Source: an uncultured Prevotellaceae bacterium
GTDB lineage: Bacteria; Bacteroidota; Bacteroidia; Bacteroidales; Bacteroidaceae
NCBI GenBank assembly: GCA_902771785.1
Contig: CACXYH010000019.1
Coordinates: 1-64,000 of the forward strand
DNA: 64,000 nt
Direction: 5' to 3'
Of this stretch, positions 18,770 to 29,300 are shown in pieces. The notes beneath the pieces were generated by a model that made no database searches, was not told the DNA's origin, and was given only the letters and a program-made list of their open reading frames with translations. A program made the position numbers and the translations under genes. Each line of letters starts with the position of its first letter. Within the stretch, counting starts at the first letter, position 1.

Positions 18770-19545
18770 ATAAAATCAACAAGCTCTTTGCCGAAAAGGC
18801 ACAAGACAAAAAATTCCTCTCGCTCTATTTCTGTGCCGGATGCCCAACCCTCGACAGTACCACCGACGTCATCCTAACCATGCAACGCCGAGGTATTGAT
18901 TTCATCGAAGTGGGTATTCCCTTTAGCGACCCATTAGCCGATGGCCCTGTCATCCAGTCGGCTGCCACCAAGGCACTTAAGAACGGCATGAGCCTTAAGA
19001 CTCTTTTCGCCCAATTGAGCGAAATAAAGGAGAAGGTAAGCATTCCCCTCATTCTCATGGGATACCTCAACCCTATTCTGCACTATGGCATTGAACACTT
19101 TTGCCAGTCGTGTGCTGAGGTTGGCGTGTCGGGCATGATTATTCCCGACCTACCTTTCGACGACTATCTGAATATGGTAAAGCCCGTTGCCGACCGTTAT
19201 GACCTTCGCGTCATCATGCTCATAACGCCTGAGACCTCAGAGGAGCGTATCCGCTTCATCGACGAGCATACAGACGGGTTCATCTACATGGTCTCGTCGG
19301 CAGCCATCACGGGTACCCAGAAATCGTTCGACGAGCAGAAGCAAGAGTATTTCCGGCGTATCGACCAGATGCAGCTACGCAACCCACGCATGATTGGTTT
19401 CGGTATCTCAAACGCCCAAACACTACGCGCAGCACAGGACAATGCAGCTGGTGCTATTATTGGTTCTAAGTTCGTGATGTTGCTCGACGAGGCAGGCGGC
19501 AATGCCGACGTTGCCCTTGACAATCTGTTTGAGGCACTTAAATAA
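18766..19545 (+). CDS. trpA: Tryptophan synthase alpha chain
   Basis: 259 residues. It cleaves indole-3-glycerol phosphate to indole for TrpB. Catalytic Glu is in [19 protein letters not shown], the second catalytic Asp lies in [10 protein letters not shown], and the phosphate-binding GFGISNAQT and GAIIGSKFV follow. It is the last gene of the operon. A strong terminator begins 16 bp after the stop. Confidence 0.96.
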   Translation: MNKINKLFAEKAQDKKFLSLYFCAGCPTLDSTTDVILTMQRRGIDFIEVGIPFSDPLADGPVIQSAATKALKNGMSLKTLFAQLSEIKEKVSIPLILMGYLNPILHYGIEHFCQSCAEVGVSGMIIPDLPFDDYLNMVKPVADRYDLRVIMLITPETSEERIRFIDEHTDGFIYMVSSAAITGTQKSFDEQKQEYFRRIDQMQLRNPRMIGFGISNAQTLRAAQDNAAGAIIGSKFVMLLDEAGGNADVALDNLFEALK

Positions 19546-19560
19546 TAAATAATGTGAAAG

Positions 19561-19583
19561 AGGGCGATGTTTCGCCCTTTTTT
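19561..19583 (+). terminator. Intrinsic terminator of the trp operon
   Basis: AGGGCGA (19561-19567), loop TGTT, TCGCCCT (19572-19578), then T's to 19583. A classic Rho-independent terminator directly after trpA. Confidence 0.88.
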
Positions 19584-19585
19584 AC

Positions 19586-19593
19586 TATCTTTG
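19586..19593 (+). promoter_or_regulatory. -7 box, first pectinase gene
   Basis: TATCTTTG begins 2 nt after the trp terminator and ends 41 nt before the ATG at 19635. The -33 position falls inside the terminator stem and has no clear TTTG. Confidence 0.55.
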
Positions 19594-19634
19594 CAGCCAG
19601 AACTACTAAAGCAATAATAAACAATAATAACAAC

Positions 19635-22600
19635 ATGAAGAGAATACTACAGACGCTGCTCTTCTGCACGCTCGTAGTTCTTGGCATGCAGGCCCAGGGA
19701 TGGGACGAGGCCAAGTACAGGCAGATTGAGCAGAGCATCCGCACTCCACAGTTTGCGGACCGTGTGTTTTTAATCACCAAGTATGGAGCTAAAACCGACG
19801 GTTCAGCTGCCAAGAACCAAAAGGCCATTCAGAAGGCCATCGACCAATGCTCGAAAAAAGGTGGAGGCCGCGTGGTGGTTCCTGCCGGTTGCAAATTCCT
19901 TACTGCAGCCATCGAACTGAAGACTGGTGTCAATCTGGAAGTTCAGGAGGGCGCCGTACTTGAATTTGCCTTTGAACCGGAACTCTACCCCATCGTCGAA
20001 ACATCGTGGGAGGGTTTGGAGTGCTTCAATCTCTCGCCCTGTGTCTATGCCTTCAAAGCTAAAGACATTGCTATCACAGGTAAGGGAACCATCGACGGCG
20101 GAGGCTCTAACGAAACATGGTGGCCCTGGTGTGGCAATGGCCGTTTCGGAGCCAAGGAGGGCGGTATTGCCCAGAACAAAGGTGCCCGTGCCCGCCTGCT
20201 GAAGAACGGCGAGGACGGCATTCCCATGTATGACGAGAATGGCCAGCGTTCGCCCGAGCGCATCTTCGGCCCCAAAGACGGTTTGCGTCCGCAGCTTGTC
20301 AACTTCAACAAGTGCGAAGGTATCTTGTTGGAGGACATCACTTTACTGCGCTCGCCGTTCTGGGTTATTCATCCCCTGCACTCTACAGACATTACCGTTC
20401 GCCGCGTGAAAATGATTAACGACGGTCCTAATGGCGACGGATGCGACCCCGAATGCTGCGACCGTGTGCTGATTGAGGACTGTTTCTTCAACACGGGCGA
20501 CGACTGCATAGCCATCAAGAGCGGACGCAACCGCGACGGACGCGAGCGCAACATGCCCTCGAAAAACATCATTATCCGCCGCTGTGAGATGAAGAACGGA
20601 CACGGCGGTGTAGTCATCGGCTCTGAAATCAGTGGTGGCTGCCAAAACGTTTTCGCTCACGACTGCGTAATGGACTCACCCCAACTGGAGCGTGTGCTGC
20701 GCATCAAGACAAACTCGTGCAGAGGTGGCATCATCGAGAACATCAACATGCGCGACATCAAGGTAGGACAATGCAAAGAGTCGGTGCTGAAGATCAACCT
20801 CGACTATGAGCACAACGAGATATGCTGCCGTGGCAACTATCCCACCGTGCGCAATGTCTACATGGAAAACGTCACCAGCGAGAAGTCGAAGTACGGCGTA
20901 CAGGTAATTGGTCTCGATGAAGACACATACGTTTACGACATCCTGGTGAGAAACTGCAAATTCAATGGTGTCAGCGACGGCAACACCATCACAGGCAAGA
21001 CCCGCAACATCAAGTACGACAACCTCTTCGTCAACGGAAGCCTCGCCCTCACAGAAAAGCCCTACAAGCACTATTCCGAATGGATGACCTTCTCTGAGAT
21101 GCAACGCGTTCCGAAGTCTTATATGCTCGACTTCTCTACGAAGCCCAAGTGGAGCTACGTCATGGGCATTGAGCTCGAGGGCATGCTCGACACCTATCTG
21201 CGCTACGGCAACAAGAAGATTCTGGACTACTGCCAGCTTTACACCGACACGATGATCAACGAGAAAGGCGACATCCGTGGCTACAACCTGCTCGACTATA
21301 ACCTCGACAACATTCGCACAGGTCACTTCGTAGCTCGCATGTATCAGCTGAACCCTGAGAAGAAAAACCTGCTGGCCATGCAGACCATGATGAAGCAGCT
21401 GCAAGACCAACCCCGCACCCTGGCCGACAAGGTGTACTGGCACAAGGCCATCTATGCCTATCAAGTATGGCTCGATGGTATCTTCATGGGACTGCCCTAT
21501 CGCACGCTGACCGCTCGTATGCTCTACAATCAGAAGCAGGCACAAGCCATATACGACGACGCCGTCAACCAGCTCAAAATCACCTATGAACGTACGCTCG
21601 ACCCCAAGACCGGACTGAACCGCCATGCCTACGACGAAACGCGCAAGACTTTCTGGGCCGATAAGGAGACCGGTCTTTCCCAGCATTGCTGGGGACGTGC
21701 ACAAGGTTGGTACACGATGGCACTCATCGAGGTGCTCGATGCACTACCCGAAGACTACGCCCGCCGCTCAGAGGTCATCGACTTGCTCGTGAAAGACTTC
21801 GATGCCATCTTGAAGTGGCAGGACAAGAAGACGGGTGTGTGGTATCAGGTCATGGACTCGCCAGGACGCGAAGGCAACTATCTGGAATCTACCTGCTCAG
21901 CCATGTTCACTTACGCCCTGCTGAAGGCCTACCGCCTGGGCTACGTAGGCACCAAGTATCGCGAGGCAGGCATTAAAGCCTATAAGGGCATCATCAACAA
22001 CTTCATCCGAGTGAATGCCGACAAGACCATCTCGCTGACCAACTGCTGCTCAGTGGCCGGCCTCGGCCCGGCTGCTACCCCCGAAGTGGAGGCAGCCATG
22101 AAGAAAGTGAACCCCAAGGGCACGGTTAAGGAGAACAAGCGCCGCGACGGTGGCTACCAGTACTACCTCTCTGAGCCTATTCGCGACAACGACGCCAAGG
22201 GTGTTGGCCCCTTCATCTGGGCAAGTCTCGAAATGGAGCAGATGGGCTATACCACCAGCGACGTGACAGCTTCGATAGACCGTTCCTCTGTCATCAACCG
22301 CAACAATCCCGTAGTGAGCGAGGCCGACCCTTTGGCCTCACTCACCGTGGGCAATGGGCACTTTGCCACTACGGTCGACGCAACGGGGCTTCAGTCGTTC
22401 CCTTTTGATTATGGGGCAGGTGTGCCCCTGACGGCCATGTCCGACTGGGGATGGCATAAGTTCGAAAACACCAACAGCCTGACACCAGCTGAGAGTGAGA
22501 AGTCTTTCGACCTGGGACATGGGCATCTCGAGACATACGCCGTGGAATACAAGAAGCAGGAGGATGGCCGGCACAAGCAGGCCACAGAGTACTTCCGCGT

Positions 22601-24497
22601 CAATCCCCACCGTCTGAACCTCGGCACCATCGGTTTAGAGTTTTCCAAACCCGACCCAACCAATGCCGGCCAGTTGCAGAAGCTCCCCCTGAAATCTCTC
22701 ACCGACATTCACCAGGAGCTGAAGCTATACGACGGCGTGATTGAGTCTTCATACAAAGTACTCGGTGAGCCAGTAGAAGTGACTACCGCCTGCTTGCCCA
22801 ATCGCGATGCTATGCTGTACCGTGTCAAGACGTCGCTGCTCAAAGACCGCCGCGCTGCCGTCACCCTGCGTTTTTCCTACCCTACAGGCAAACATGCCGA
22901 CGATGCCAACGATTGGCAGAAGCCCGGCAGCCACACGTCGAAGATTGTGAAACAAGGAGACAACTATGCAGTCATAGAGCGCACTCTCGACGACGCCCGC
23001 TACTATGTCACACTGCGCTGGAGTGGCAAGGCCACCTTCACGGAGTGCGACCGCCACGACTTCGCGCTTACGACGACAGACGACATACTCACTTTCTGCG
23101 CCGACTATAGCAAGGAAGACAAGGGTGTCGCCATGCAGACTTTTATCTTCGAACAAGACCTCAAGGGCGTTATAAAGCATTGGAACCGTTGGTGGCGCGA
23201 GGGAGCCATTGTCGACTTTTCGCATTGCACCGACCCGAGGGCCAAGGAGCTGGAGCGACGCGTGGTACTCTCCCAATACCTGACACAGATTAACTGTGCC
23301 AACAACATGCCCCCACAGGAGACTGGCCTCACCTACAACTCATGGTTCGGACGCCCGCATCTGGAAATGACCTGGTGGCACATGGTCGACTTTGCCCTTT
23401 GGAACCGTCCGGAGGTGCTCGAGCAAGTGCTCAACTGGTACAACACCGCCGCCTATCCCGAAGCCAAGAAGATAGCCAAGCGCCAGGGTTTCAAAGGCAT
23501 CCGCTGGATGAAGATGACCGACCCATGGGCAGGCGAAGCTCCGTCGAACACGGGCAGTTTCCTCATCTGGCAGCAGCCACATTATATATATATGGCTGAA
23601 GAGCTCTATCGGGCAAACCCCTCAAAGGAGACGCTCAACAAATATAGCCAGCAGGTGGAAGAAACAGCCGAGTTCATGGCCGACTTCGTCAGCAAAATCC
23701 CTGCACAATCCGGTAAGTCAAAGACTGTGGCAGCCAAGTACTATCTCCAAGGTGCCACCGCCATGCAGGAATCCATGTCGAAAGACTTCAGCTACAACCA
23801 CCCGTTTGAATTGGCATACTGGCAGTACGGCCTCAAGGTTGCCAACAACTGGCGTGAGCGTCTGGGCAAGGAGCGCAACAAGCAGTGGGACGACATCATC
23901 AACGGTCTCTCCACCCTGCCCGAGAAAGACGGCATCTACACCGCCGGACTTCCCAAAGGCAAGACCGACAACCTGAAGAGCTTCGACCCCTTCGATGCCG
24001 TCGCCAGTGGAGCCAAGCCCGTCCTTGCTACTGAGACTTTCGACGAGAAGTGCCGCAACGATCACCCTGCAGTCCTCGGTGCCTGCGGTCTGCTGCCCAG
24101 CGGCGTCACCTCTTACCAGTCAGCCCCGAGCCATCCTCTTTACACCCAAGAGAAGATGACCGCCACCCTAAACTGGGTGATGAAGAATTGGAACTGGCAG
24201 ACCACATGGGGCTGGGACTACGGCATGGTAGCCATGACAGCAGCCCGGCTGAACCAACCTGAGACGGCCCTCCAGGCCCTGCTCATCGACACACAGAAGA
24301 ACACCTATCTGAAGAATGGGCACAACTTCCAGACTGCCGACCGTCTGCGCCTCTATCTGCCCGGCAACGGAGCGCTGCTCACTGCCGTCGCTATGATGTG
24401 CGCCGGATGGGACGGATGCCAGCTCGGGCTCAATCCCGGCTTCCCCAAGAACGGCCAATGGGACGTGCGCTGGGAAGGTTTGCAACGCATGCAATAA
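19635..24497 (+). CDS. Trimodular pectinase: GH28 + GH105 + unassigned (alpha/alpha)6-like glycosidase domain
   Basis: About 1620 residues from MKRILQTLLFCTLVVLGMQAQ (signal peptide; the 27 upstream codons of open frame span the promoter). Residues about 45-470 are a GH28 polygalacturonase beta-helix with all catalytic motifs: NGDGCD near 265, GDDCIAIKSG near 288, GHGGVVIGSE near 321, RIKT near 356. Residues about 500-860 are GH105 (WLDGIFMG, HCWGRAQGWY), which removes unsaturated uronic acid left by lyases. Residues about 890-1620 look like another helical-barrel glycosidase (VGNGHFATTVDATGLQSFP; WFGRPHLEMTWWHMVDFALW) that I cannot place in a numbered family. Likely periplasmic or surface. 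First gene of the pectin locus. Confidence 0.85.
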   Translation: MKRILQTLLFCTLVVLGMQAQGWDEAKYRQIEQSIRTPQFADRVFLITKYGAKTDGSAAKNQKAIQKAIDQCSKKGGGRVVVPAGCKFLTAAIELKTGVNLEVQEGAVLEFAFEPELYPIVETSWEGLECFNLSPCVYAFKAKDIAITGKGTIDGGGSNETWWPWCGNGRFGAKEGGIAQNKGARARLLKNGEDGIPMYDENGQRSPERIFGPKDGLRPQLVNFNKCEGILLEDITLLRSPFWVIHPLHSTDITVRRVKMINDGPNGDGCDPECCDRVLIEDCFFNTGDDCIAIKSGRNRDGRERNMPSKNIIIRRCEMKNGHGGVVIGSEISGGCQNVFAHDCVMDSPQLERVLRIKTNSCRGGIIENINMRDIKVGQCKESVLKINLDYEHNEICCRGNYPTVRNVYMENVTSEKSKYGVQVIGLDEDTYVYDILVRNCKFNGVSDGNTITGKTRNIKYDNLFVNGSLALTEKPYKHYSEWMTFSEMQRVPKSYMLDFSTKPKWSYVMGIELEGMLDTYLRYGNKKILDYCQLYTDTMINEKGDIRGYNLLDYNLDNIRTGHFVARMYQLNPEKKNLLAMQTMMKQLQDQPRTLADKVYWHKAIYAYQVWLDGIFMGLPYRTLTARMLYNQKQAQAIYDDAVNQLKITYERTLDPKTGLNRHAYDETRKTFWADKETGLSQHCWGRAQGWYTMALIEVLDALPEDYARRSEVIDLLVKDFDAILKWQDKKTGVWYQVMDSPGREGNYLESTCSAMFTYALLKAYRLGYVGTKYREAGIKAYKGIINNFIRVNADKTISLTNCCSVAGLGPAATPEVEAAMKKVNPKGTVKENKRRDGGYQYYLSEPIRDNDAKGVGPFIWASLEMEQMGYTTSDVTASIDRSSVINRNNPVVSEADPLASLTVGNGHFATTVDATGLQSFPFDYGAGVPLTAMSDWGWHKFENTNSLTPAESEKSFDLGHGHLETYAVEYKKQEDGRHKQATEYFRVNPHRLNLGTIGLEFSKPDPTNAGQLQKLPLKSLTDIHQELKLYDGVIESSYKVLGEPVEVTTACLPNRDAMLYRVKTSLLKDRRAAVTLRFSYPTGKHADDANDWQKPGSHTSKIVKQGDNYAVIERTLDDARYYVTLRWSGKATFTECDRHDFALTTTDDILTFCADYSKEDKGVAMQTFIFEQDLKGVIKHWNRWWREGAIVDFSHCTDPRAKELERRVVLSQYLTQINCANNMPPQETGLTYNSWFGRPHLEMTWWHMVDFALWNRPEVLEQVLNWYNTAAYPEAKKIAKRQGFKGIRWMKMTDPWAGEAPSNTGSFLIWQQPHYIYMAEELYRANPSKETLNKYSQQVEETAEFMADFVSKIPAQSGKSKTVAAKYYLQGATAMQESMSKDFSYNHPFELAYWQYGLKVANNWRERLGKERNKQWDDIINGLSTLPEKDGIYTAGLPKGKTDNLKSFDPFDAVASGAKPVLATETFDEKCRNDHPAVLGACGLLPSGVTSYQSAPSHPLYTQEKMTATLNWVMKNWNWQTTWGWDYGMVAMTAARLNQPETALQALLIDTQKNTYLKNGHNFQTADRLRLYLPGNGALLTAVAMMCAGWDGCQLGLNPGFPKNGQWDVRWEGLQRMQ

Positions 24498-24515
24498 CAT
24501 TTACGTAAACGTTTG

Positions 24516-24544
24516 CAGGGGAATTAACGCCATCAATTCCCCTG
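24516..24544 (+). terminator. Possible terminator hairpin after the trimodular pectinase
   Basis: CAGGGGAATT (24516-24525) pairs perfectly with AATTCCCCTG (24535-24544) around a 9-nt loop, 19 nt after the stop codon. There is no U-run after it, so its strength is uncertain. Confidence 0.5.
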
Positions 24545-24561
24545 AATTCGTATAAAATACC

Positions 24562-24586
24562 TATCTTTGCACTCGACTAAAACGTA
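24562..24586 (+). promoter_or_regulatory. Promoter -7 box and shared leader motif, PL1-CE8 operon
   Basis: TATCTTTG (24562-24569) is followed by TCGACTAAAACGTA (24573-24586) at the expected transcript start. The identical 14-mer follows the promoter of the gene at 47925. The ATG is at 24596. Confidence 0.6.
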
Positions 24587-24595
24587 CATTTCGAA

Positions 24596-26350
24596 ATGAG
24601 AAAGCTTTTCTTTATCTTATTTGCAACAGCCATCAGTTCCATCGCTATGGCACAAGCTCCGGCTTTTCCCGGAGCAGAAGGACATGGACGATATACGACA
24701 GGTGGACGAACAGGAACCATCGTACACGTAACCAACCTGAACGACAGCGGCACCGGCTCGCTGCGCGCTGCCGTCAGTTCCAGCAACCGCATCGTGGTGT
24801 TCGACGTAGGAGGTGAAATAGCACTCAACAGCGACCTCGTGTTCAAAGACAACATCACCCTGCTCGGACAGACGGCCCCAGAGCCAGGCATCACCCTGCG
24901 CTATCGCACCATCCGCCCGGGAGGCAACAACATCATCCGCTTCATCCGTTTCCGCCGGGGCGAGGAGAAAGATGTGAACGACGGAGCCGATGCCACCTGG
25001 CAGCGCGGCAAGACCAATATGATACTCGACCACTGCTCGTTCTCATGGAGTATCGACGAGATTGCCTCGTTCTACGACAACCAGAACTTCACCATGCAAT
25101 GGTGCACCCTGGGCGAGGCACTGGCTAACCCCGGCCACTCTAAGGGCGAGCACAGCTATGGAGGCATCTGGGGCGGCAAGGGCGCATCGTTCCACCACAA
25201 CTTCCTCTGCCACATGCAGAACCGCGTCCCCCGCTTCTGCGGTGCCCGCTATGGCGACAGCTACGCCAAATACGACAAAGCCAAGTATGCCAACCCCATC
25301 CAGGCTGAGATTGTAGACTTCCGTAACTGCGTGATGTACAACTGGGGCAACGGCAACGGCTGCTACGGCGGCACGGGCGGCGGCCAGATCAACATCGTGA
25401 ACAACTACTACAAGGCCGGCCCTGCCACTGTCAACAAGACGCGCGTCACCCAGGTGTCGGTTGCCACGTCCGACAATGCGTCTGGCTCTTCCTACATGGG
25501 CTATGCTGCCCGCTACTATATTAACGGCAACTACGTGACAGCCGCAGGTGCCAGCGCAGCTAACTACGACTGGCGTGGCGTCAACTATGACAACGGGCTG
25601 AGCACTATCAGAGGCGAGCAATACATCAACGACACCGACCATCTGTATGGCGAGAACGTCACCTACGTGAAGAACCTCGGAGGCAAAGACTGTGTTAGCG
25701 TGAAGATGGACGAGCCCACGGAGACGGGCGAAGTGACTACCCATACAGCAGAAGTGGCCTACGAGAAGGTGCTGACCTACTGCGGTGCCTCGCTCTATCG
25801 CGACGATGTCGACGCACGCTACATGGACGAAGCTGCTTCCGGCACCACCACCTACATCGGCTCGGCCACCAAGACAGGCAATGGCAAAACCATCAAGCAC
25901 CTGCCTGGTATCATCGACTTCGTGCGCGATCAGGGAGGCTATGCCCTTGAAAGCACGCAGCACCCTGCCGGTTTCGACACCGACAAGGACGGCATTCCCG
26001 ACGACTGGGAGCGAGCTAACGGTCTGAACCCCAGCAGTGCTGCCGATGCCAAGACCAAGACGCTCGACCCTAAGGGATGGTACACCAACATCGAGGTCTA
26101 CGCCAACTCGCTGGTACAGGACATCATGCTGGGCGGCAATGAAAACGCCATCAGCAGCTTCAACGACTACTACCCTGCCTTCAAGACCGAAAAAGGGGTC
26201 CAGATTGAGGCCATCGAGACTGGCATCAAGGCCATCAGCAACGGCGCCCTGCTGAAGAGCAGCGCCCAATATAATCTGCAAGGGCAGAAAGTGGGCAACG
26301 GCTATCGCGGCCTCATCATCAAGAACGGACGCAAGTATCTTGCTAAATAA
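24596..26350 (+). CDS. Pectate lyase, PL1 family, with C-terminal tail
   Basis: 584 residues. Signal peptide MRKLFFILFATAISSIAMAQ, then a PL1 beta-helix opening with FPGAEGHGRYTTGG and containing DHCSFSWSIDE and SKGEHSYGGIWGG, the usual Bacteroidetes PL1 landmarks. It cleaves de-esterified homogalacturonan by beta-elimination, leaving an unsaturated end that GH105 can remove. Near residue 462 is a calcium-loop motif DTDKDGIPDDWE. The last about 26 residues (YNLQGQKV ... GRKYLAK) form a tail shared with three other proteins here. CE8 follows after 42 bp, probably co-transcribed. Confidence 0.88.
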   Translation: MRKLFFILFATAISSIAMAQAPAFPGAEGHGRYTTGGRTGTIVHVTNLNDSGTGSLRAAVSSSNRIVVFDVGGEIALNSDLVFKDNITLLGQTAPEPGITLRYRTIRPGGNNIIRFIRFRRGEEKDVNDGADATWQRGKTNMILDHCSFSWSIDEIASFYDNQNFTMQWCTLGEALANPGHSKGEHSYGGIWGGKGASFHHNFLCHMQNRVPRFCGARYGDSYAKYDKAKYANPIQAEIVDFRNCVMYNWGNGNGCYGGTGGGQINIVNNYYKAGPATVNKTRVTQVSVATSDNASGSSYMGYAARYYINGNYVTAAGASAANYDWRGVNYDNGLSTIRGEQYINDTDHLYGENVTYVKNLGGKDCVSVKMDEPTETGEVTTHTAEVAYEKVLTYCGASLYRDDVDARYMDEAASGTTTYIGSATKTGNGKTIKHLPGIIDFVRDQGGYALESTQHPAGFDTDKDGIPDDWERANGLNPSSAADAKTKTLDPKGWYTNIEVYANSLVQDIMLGGNENAISSFNDYYPAFKTEKGVQIEAIETGIKAISNGALLKSSAQYNLQGQKVGNGYRGLIIKNGRKYLAK

Positions 26351-26392
26351 CCTTATTGTGCAATAATAACAGTAACTAAAAAACAAAACAAG

Positions 26393-29300
26393 ATGAAGTA
26401 CAAATTACTTAGGTACGCTCTGCTTAGCACCCTGTTCGCATTCTGCGGAACTGCAATCGGTGCTATTCTTGCAGAGGGAAGCGACTTTCAGGACGTGAAA
26501 GCCGACTTCACAAATGGTAGTTTCTTTACGGCCGAGGAGACGAAAGTCATTTCTGCCGGTCTGAAGATGAATGCCGACGGCACGTTTACCCGCGTAGCTG
26601 CCGATGCTGCCGATGCCAACGCCGTCATCACCGGCAAGTTCCACAGCAACGAGCATGGCATCAGCAACTTCTCGGCTACCGTGAAGGTCAACGGCCCCGT
26701 CAGGGTGTCAATGGGCACATGTGCCTGGGGTGGCGACGTGACCATCAAGAACGCCGAAGGCGAGACGGTGGGCACCTTCAACACCAACAACGGTGCCTGC
26801 TATCACAACGACAAGACTGCCAACATTGCCTCGACCATCTACAAGGGCGGAGCAACGACACTGACCATTGCAGGCGGTGCCTACACTCCCTACTTTGCCG
26901 TAGAGGCCGTGGATGCATCAGAGATTCCCTCTGAGGTAAAGATTGCATTCACACTGGGCAATGCCGAGGCCGAGGGCGTGCTGCCTGCCGAGGCAAAAGC
27001 TGAGGTTGGAGCCGACTTCACCCTTCCTGTCAACCACACGCTCTATGCCGAAGGCAAGACGCTGACGGGATGGACCGACGGTACCAGCACCTACAAGCCT
27101 GGTGACACATTCCAGGCCGGTGAGAAAGACATCACCCTCACCGCCGTATTCACCGACAACAGCGTGTCGCTGAGCGACCGCACGGCTCCCGTCGACCTGC
27201 TCTTCGACTTCCAGCGCAAGAACGGCGCACCCACGCTGTCGTACCAGAACCAGACGGGCATCTATGTGACGCAGGCTGTCGTCGAGGGTCAGACCATCGA
27301 CGTGAAGCTCGACTTCGATACCAACAATGGTGGCAAGCTGGCCAACGGCAACTGGAACGACTGGGCACAGATGAATGGCGGCACCAAGTTCACCATCCCC
27401 TCGTGCAAGGGAGCCACCGTCAGCCTGGAGGCCTACAGCAGCATCACCACAACAACCATCGACGGCCAGACCGACTACGAGCAGGGCAACACCATCAGCT
27501 ATACCGTGGCCAACCCGGCCGAAACGATCGACATCGTGATTGGCGACGGTTCCTACTATCGCTACATCAAGGTGAACCTGCCCGTGGCTGAGAAGCCCTT
27601 CGTGCCGAAGAGCTACGACAACGAGGCTGCCAACATCGTTTGGGACCTGAACGATGCCACCGAATATGCCATCCCCAACACGCAGACGCCCGAAGGCGGA
27701 TTCACGCTGACTACCGTCAACGTGGGCGACTTCACCACTACCGTCGATGCACCCAGCGCTGGTGCCAACAGCGGCGTGAAGATGCTGAAGCTGCAGCCCA
27801 CCGGCGAGAGCAACACCTCTGTAGAGTTCATTGCCAAGCCCTATCGCGGACTCACCTTCACCCCAACCAAGGTATATGCCAAGGTGGCACGCTTCGGCAC
27901 AGACGGCGGCACGCTGACGGTCACCGTCAAGAATGCCGAGGGCCAGGAGGAAACGCTGAAATCAGGCATCATCCCGGCACGCAACAACAAGTCGCAGGCC
28001 GACGATGCCAAGGGCAGCGACGCCAACTACGCCACTGAGTTCGAGTTCGAGATTCCCGCCACCTTCGCTACCACCCAGAGCTTCAGCCTCGTGGTGACAG
28101 AAAGCGGACTGGCCACGAACAAGCAGTGGGGCATCGGCGACGTGCACATTGAAGGAACCATCAATGGCACTACCGAGAACGTTCCGCAGTACGACATCAC
28201 CGCCACTGCAAACATTGAGCGCGCCGGTAGCGTGAGCATCTACCCGCAAGGCGATAAGTTCGACGAGGGTACGGAGCTGAAGCTCACGGCCACAGAGAAC
28301 TTCGGCTACGACTTTGTGAACTGGACCGACGCCGAGGGCAACGTAGTGTCGGAGGAAGCCGTCTTCACCTACACGCTGAATGCCGACGCAGCCCTGACAG
28401 CCAACTTCAAGGAAGTAAACACCTACGAGCTGGCCTATGCCGTTGAGGGCGGTGCCAACCTCTATCAAGTGCAGCTCACGCCCGCTCCCTACGTTCGCGA
28501 CGGCAAGAACATGTACGAAGAGGGTACGGAAGTGACGCTGACCGCTTCGAGCAACGCCATTGTGAACTTCAACAACTGGAGCAACGGCGAGACCTCCAGC
28601 GAAATCAAGGTGACGATGGACAAGAACGTCGACCTCACGGCCAACTACTCGGCCATCGACTACATCGTGGGCTGGGACTTCTATCTGCCTGGCAACAACG
28701 GACGCGTTGCCGACTTCTACAGCACGAGCGACAACGACAATGCACAGCTCATACTCATCGACAACAACGGCAACATTCAGGGCTGGCTCGACAAGTGCGC
28801 ACAGACACAGGGCGGCTACGAAGGCTTCAAGGGCGCTGCCGTGAACTGGAAGAAGCTCGGACAGTACCACTATCAGACCAAGATCAATGCCAAGGACTTC
28901 ACCAACATCAAGGTGAAGAGCCAGCTGCTCTACAACTACAATGCCTACACGCACGTCACGCTCGACTGGTCGACCGACGGCGAGAACTGGCAGACGGCAG
29001 GCGAAGTGACCATGGCTGGTGCCAAGACCATCAACGACCTCGACGTAGAGCTGCCCGCAGCTGCCGACCATGCCGAAGCCCTCTACCTCCGCTGGATGCC
29101 TGACACCGAGGGTAGCGTCGACGGCTCGAGTGCTCCCGACAACGACGGTACGGCCATCTCTAACATCTATGTCCTTGCCGACGCTGCCATCTACGACGAC
29201 GGCACGGCTCCCGTACTCGTATCGACGGTTCCCGCCGAGGGCGCTACCAACGCATCGGCCAACGGCCGCGTGGTGCTGAACTTCGACGAGAAGGTGATGC

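Noticed and set aside
26353-26366. Terminator or operator between PL1 and CE8 (TTATTGTGCAATAA)
   Set aside because: The arms leave a 2-nt loop, too tight for an RNA hairpin. It may be a chance palindrome, and nothing else supports an operator there.
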